Shown here: one piece after another, positions 33,833 to 35,099 of the stretch | How the letters are laid out: the number at the start of each line of letters is the position of its first letter | Position numbering within the stretch: the stretch's first letter is position 1 | Source: Bacteroidales bacterium UBA3824 | GTDB lineage: Bacteria > Bacteroidota > Bacteroidia > Bacteroidales > UBA3824 | Reading direction: 5' to 3' | Assembly (NCBI GenBank): GCA_002393195.1 | Contig: DGIK01000075.1 | Span: forward strand, 676-35,774 | Length of the DNA: 35,099 bases | Notes under the pieces: generated by a model | Told to the model about the DNA's origin: nothing | The model's database searches: none | The model's input: the letters and a program-made list of their open reading frames with translations, nothing else | Made by a program: the position numbers and the translations under genes

Positions 33833-34922
33833 ATGTACAACAAGGACGAACATAAAGCCCTGCGCACCCGCTTAGATGGGCTGAGGAGGCATCTTTGACA
33901 TCGATGCCAAGCGAACAGAAATTGCAGAAAAACAAAAACAGACCGAGGCAGACGGCTTTTGGGACGACCCGAAGGCGGCAGAAGATTTTATGCGCACCAT
34001 CTCCGGCATCAAGCAATGGGTGATGGGCTACGACGATGCAGAGGCGGCTTTTGGCGATTTGGACGTGTTGGCGGAGTTCATCGAGGGCGGCGACGATTCT
34101 CAGGACGATTACGACGCTCAATACGCCAAGACACTCGCGTTGGTGGAGGATTTGGAGTTTAAAAATATGCTCCGCAACGAGGAAGATTCCTTTGATGCGA
34201 TATTGAAAATCAACGCCGGGGCAGGTGGTACGGAGGCCAACGATTGGGCGCAGATGCTGATGCGAATGTACACACGTTGGGCGGAGGCTCGCGGTTTCCG
34301 ATACGAAATCACTAACCTTCTCGAAGGCGAGGAGGCTGGCATCAAGACCGTTACAATCACAATTTCAGGAAGTTATGCATTCGGGTGGTTGAAAGGCGAA
34401 AATGGTGTCCATCGTCTCGTCCGCATTTCGCCCTTCAATGCTCAGGGCAAGCGTCAGACCACATTCGCGTCGGTTTTTGTTGTACCGTTAATTAATGACG
34501 ACATCGAAATCAACATCAACCCTTCAGACCTCGAATGGGACACATTCCGTTCGTCGGGCGCGGGCGGTCAGAATGTCAACAAAGTGGAGACCGGCGTGCG
34601 TGTCCGTCATATACCGTCGGGCATCGTGGTTGAAAACACCGAGTGCCGCACCCAAGGTCAAAACCGCGAAAACGCCCTCCGCATACTCAAATCGCATCTT
34701 TATGAAATAGAACTCGAAAAGAAACGCGAAAAACTCGCCGAAATTGAGGGCAAGAAAAAGAAAATCGAATGGGGTTCGCAGATTCGCAGTTACGTGATGC
34801 AGCCCTACAAAATGGTCAAAGATCTCCGCACCAACGTCGAGACTTCCAACGTCCAAGCGGTGATGGATGGACAGATTGACGAATTTTTGAAGGGATATTT
34901 GATGCAGTTTGGCGGAGAATAA
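33833..34922 (+). CDS. prfB: Peptide chain release factor 2, with programmed +1 frameshift
   Basis: RF2 ends translation at UGA and UAA. Translation starts at 33833 (MYNKDEHKALRTRLDGLRRH) and meets an in-frame TGA at 33896-33898. The site reads AGGAGG CAT CTT TGA C: an internal Shine-Dalgarno (33884-33889) three bases before the slippery CTT. Skipping T33896 gives ...L-DIDAKRTEIAEKQ, joining 33833..33895 to 33897..34922 for 362 aa. The rest has the stop-codon recognition SPF in RISPFNAQG and the catalytic GGQ in SSGAGGQNVNKVE. RF2 thus regulates itself: scarce RF2 leads to more frameshifting. Gene finders that ignore the shift will start it at about 33990. Confidence 0.96.
33884..33899 (+). 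promoter_or_regulatory. prfB +1 recoding signal
   Basis: AGGAGGCATCTTTGAC combines an SD-like stimulator, the slippery codon CTT and the UGA stop with a following C, the same layout as in E. coli (AGGGGGTATCTTTGAC). Confidence 0.95.
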
Positions 34923-35037
34923 ATGGTTTTTATGTGAAAATGAATCAAAATAGGCCATTCAAATCGATTTTATCCCCCTTTCCAACGAGCTGACAACCAG
35001 CGTGAAGGAAAAAAGTTTGAAAAAACATTCAAAAAGA

Positions 35038-35070
35038 TTTGGAGGGAACCACAAAAAGTCCCTACCTTTG
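35038..35070 (+). promoter_or_regulatory. Strong promoter at the window edge
   Basis: TTTG (35038-35041), 21 nt, TACCTTTG (35063-35070). The upstream DNA is A/T-tract rich, like an UP element (GAAAAAACATTCAAAAAG). Downstream GCAATC-GAAAGG-GATTGC forms a hairpin just after the expected start. The gene lies beyond the window; the style recalls strong stable-RNA promoters (guess). The rest of 34923-35037 shows nothing else. Confidence 0.65.
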
Positions 35071-35099
35071 CACTCGCAATCGAAAGGGATTGCGACGAT

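Noticed and set aside
1..35099. tRNA or rRNA genes and insertion sequences
   Set aside because: I saw no T-loop GGTTCRAATCC-type signature in a cloverleaf context, no rRNA core sequence and no transposase on either strand.

Overview
The window looks like chromosome from a member of the Bacteroidetes, most likely Bacteroidales. The main evidence is the promoter type: many genes start behind TTTG-N19..21-TAnnTTTG. Other support comes from surface lipoproteins with an acidic tail after the lipid-modified Cys, a BtuB/BtuG-type vitamin B12 system and an SpII/SusD-style envelope. The sequence is mostly vertical housekeeping DNA of about half G+C. One clearly more AT-rich accessory island lies at about 24.2-29.95 kb.

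Layout. (1) 1-5274, minus strand: a compact run transcribed right to left, with two alpha/beta-hydrolase esterases, an ATP-grasp ligase, a glutamate-cysteine ligase, an EgtC-like class II glutamine amidohydrolase and a second ATP-grasp paralogue cut by the window edge. I read it as a gamma-glutamyl-type small-molecule or thiol pathway that I do not recognise as described. (2) 5509-8620, plus strand: gluQ, a pyridoxal/pyridoxamine kinase gene and cysK, each with its own promoter. (3) 8706-11150, minus strand: an exported GH31 glycosidase, divergent from a MerR-type regulator that is followed by recG. (4) 14361-16563, minus strand: an NtrC-type response regulator followed by its short membrane histidine kinase. 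(5) 16680-18588, plus strand: a promoter, a strikingly base-paired non-coding region that folds into a single rod of about 172 nt, a terminator, then a TIG-domain surface lipoprotein. (6) 18666-24217, minus strand: a cobalamin riboswitch driving btuB, btuG, btuF and btuC (no btuD in the window). (7) 24271-30236: accessory island with a 23-bp tandem array, two decayed copies of an unknown gene, a DnaQ-like exonuclease, a 1528-aa STAND NTPase with an N-terminal nuclease-like domain (candidate anti-phage defence) and a 5'-truncated phospholipase D-like gene. (8) 30263-34922, plus strand: a MATE transporter, 116-bp direct repeats, a Gfo/Idh/MocA oxidoreductase, a YrdC/Sua5 protein and prfB with its programmed +1 frameshift. 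The window ends in a strong promoter for a gene beyond the edge.

The strongest candidates for something undescribed are the structured RNA at about 16697-16991, the GCL/ATP-grasp/amidohydrolase/esterase cluster with its 22-bp phased repeats, and the STAND nuclease island. All functional calls rest on motif reading alone; no database search was possible.
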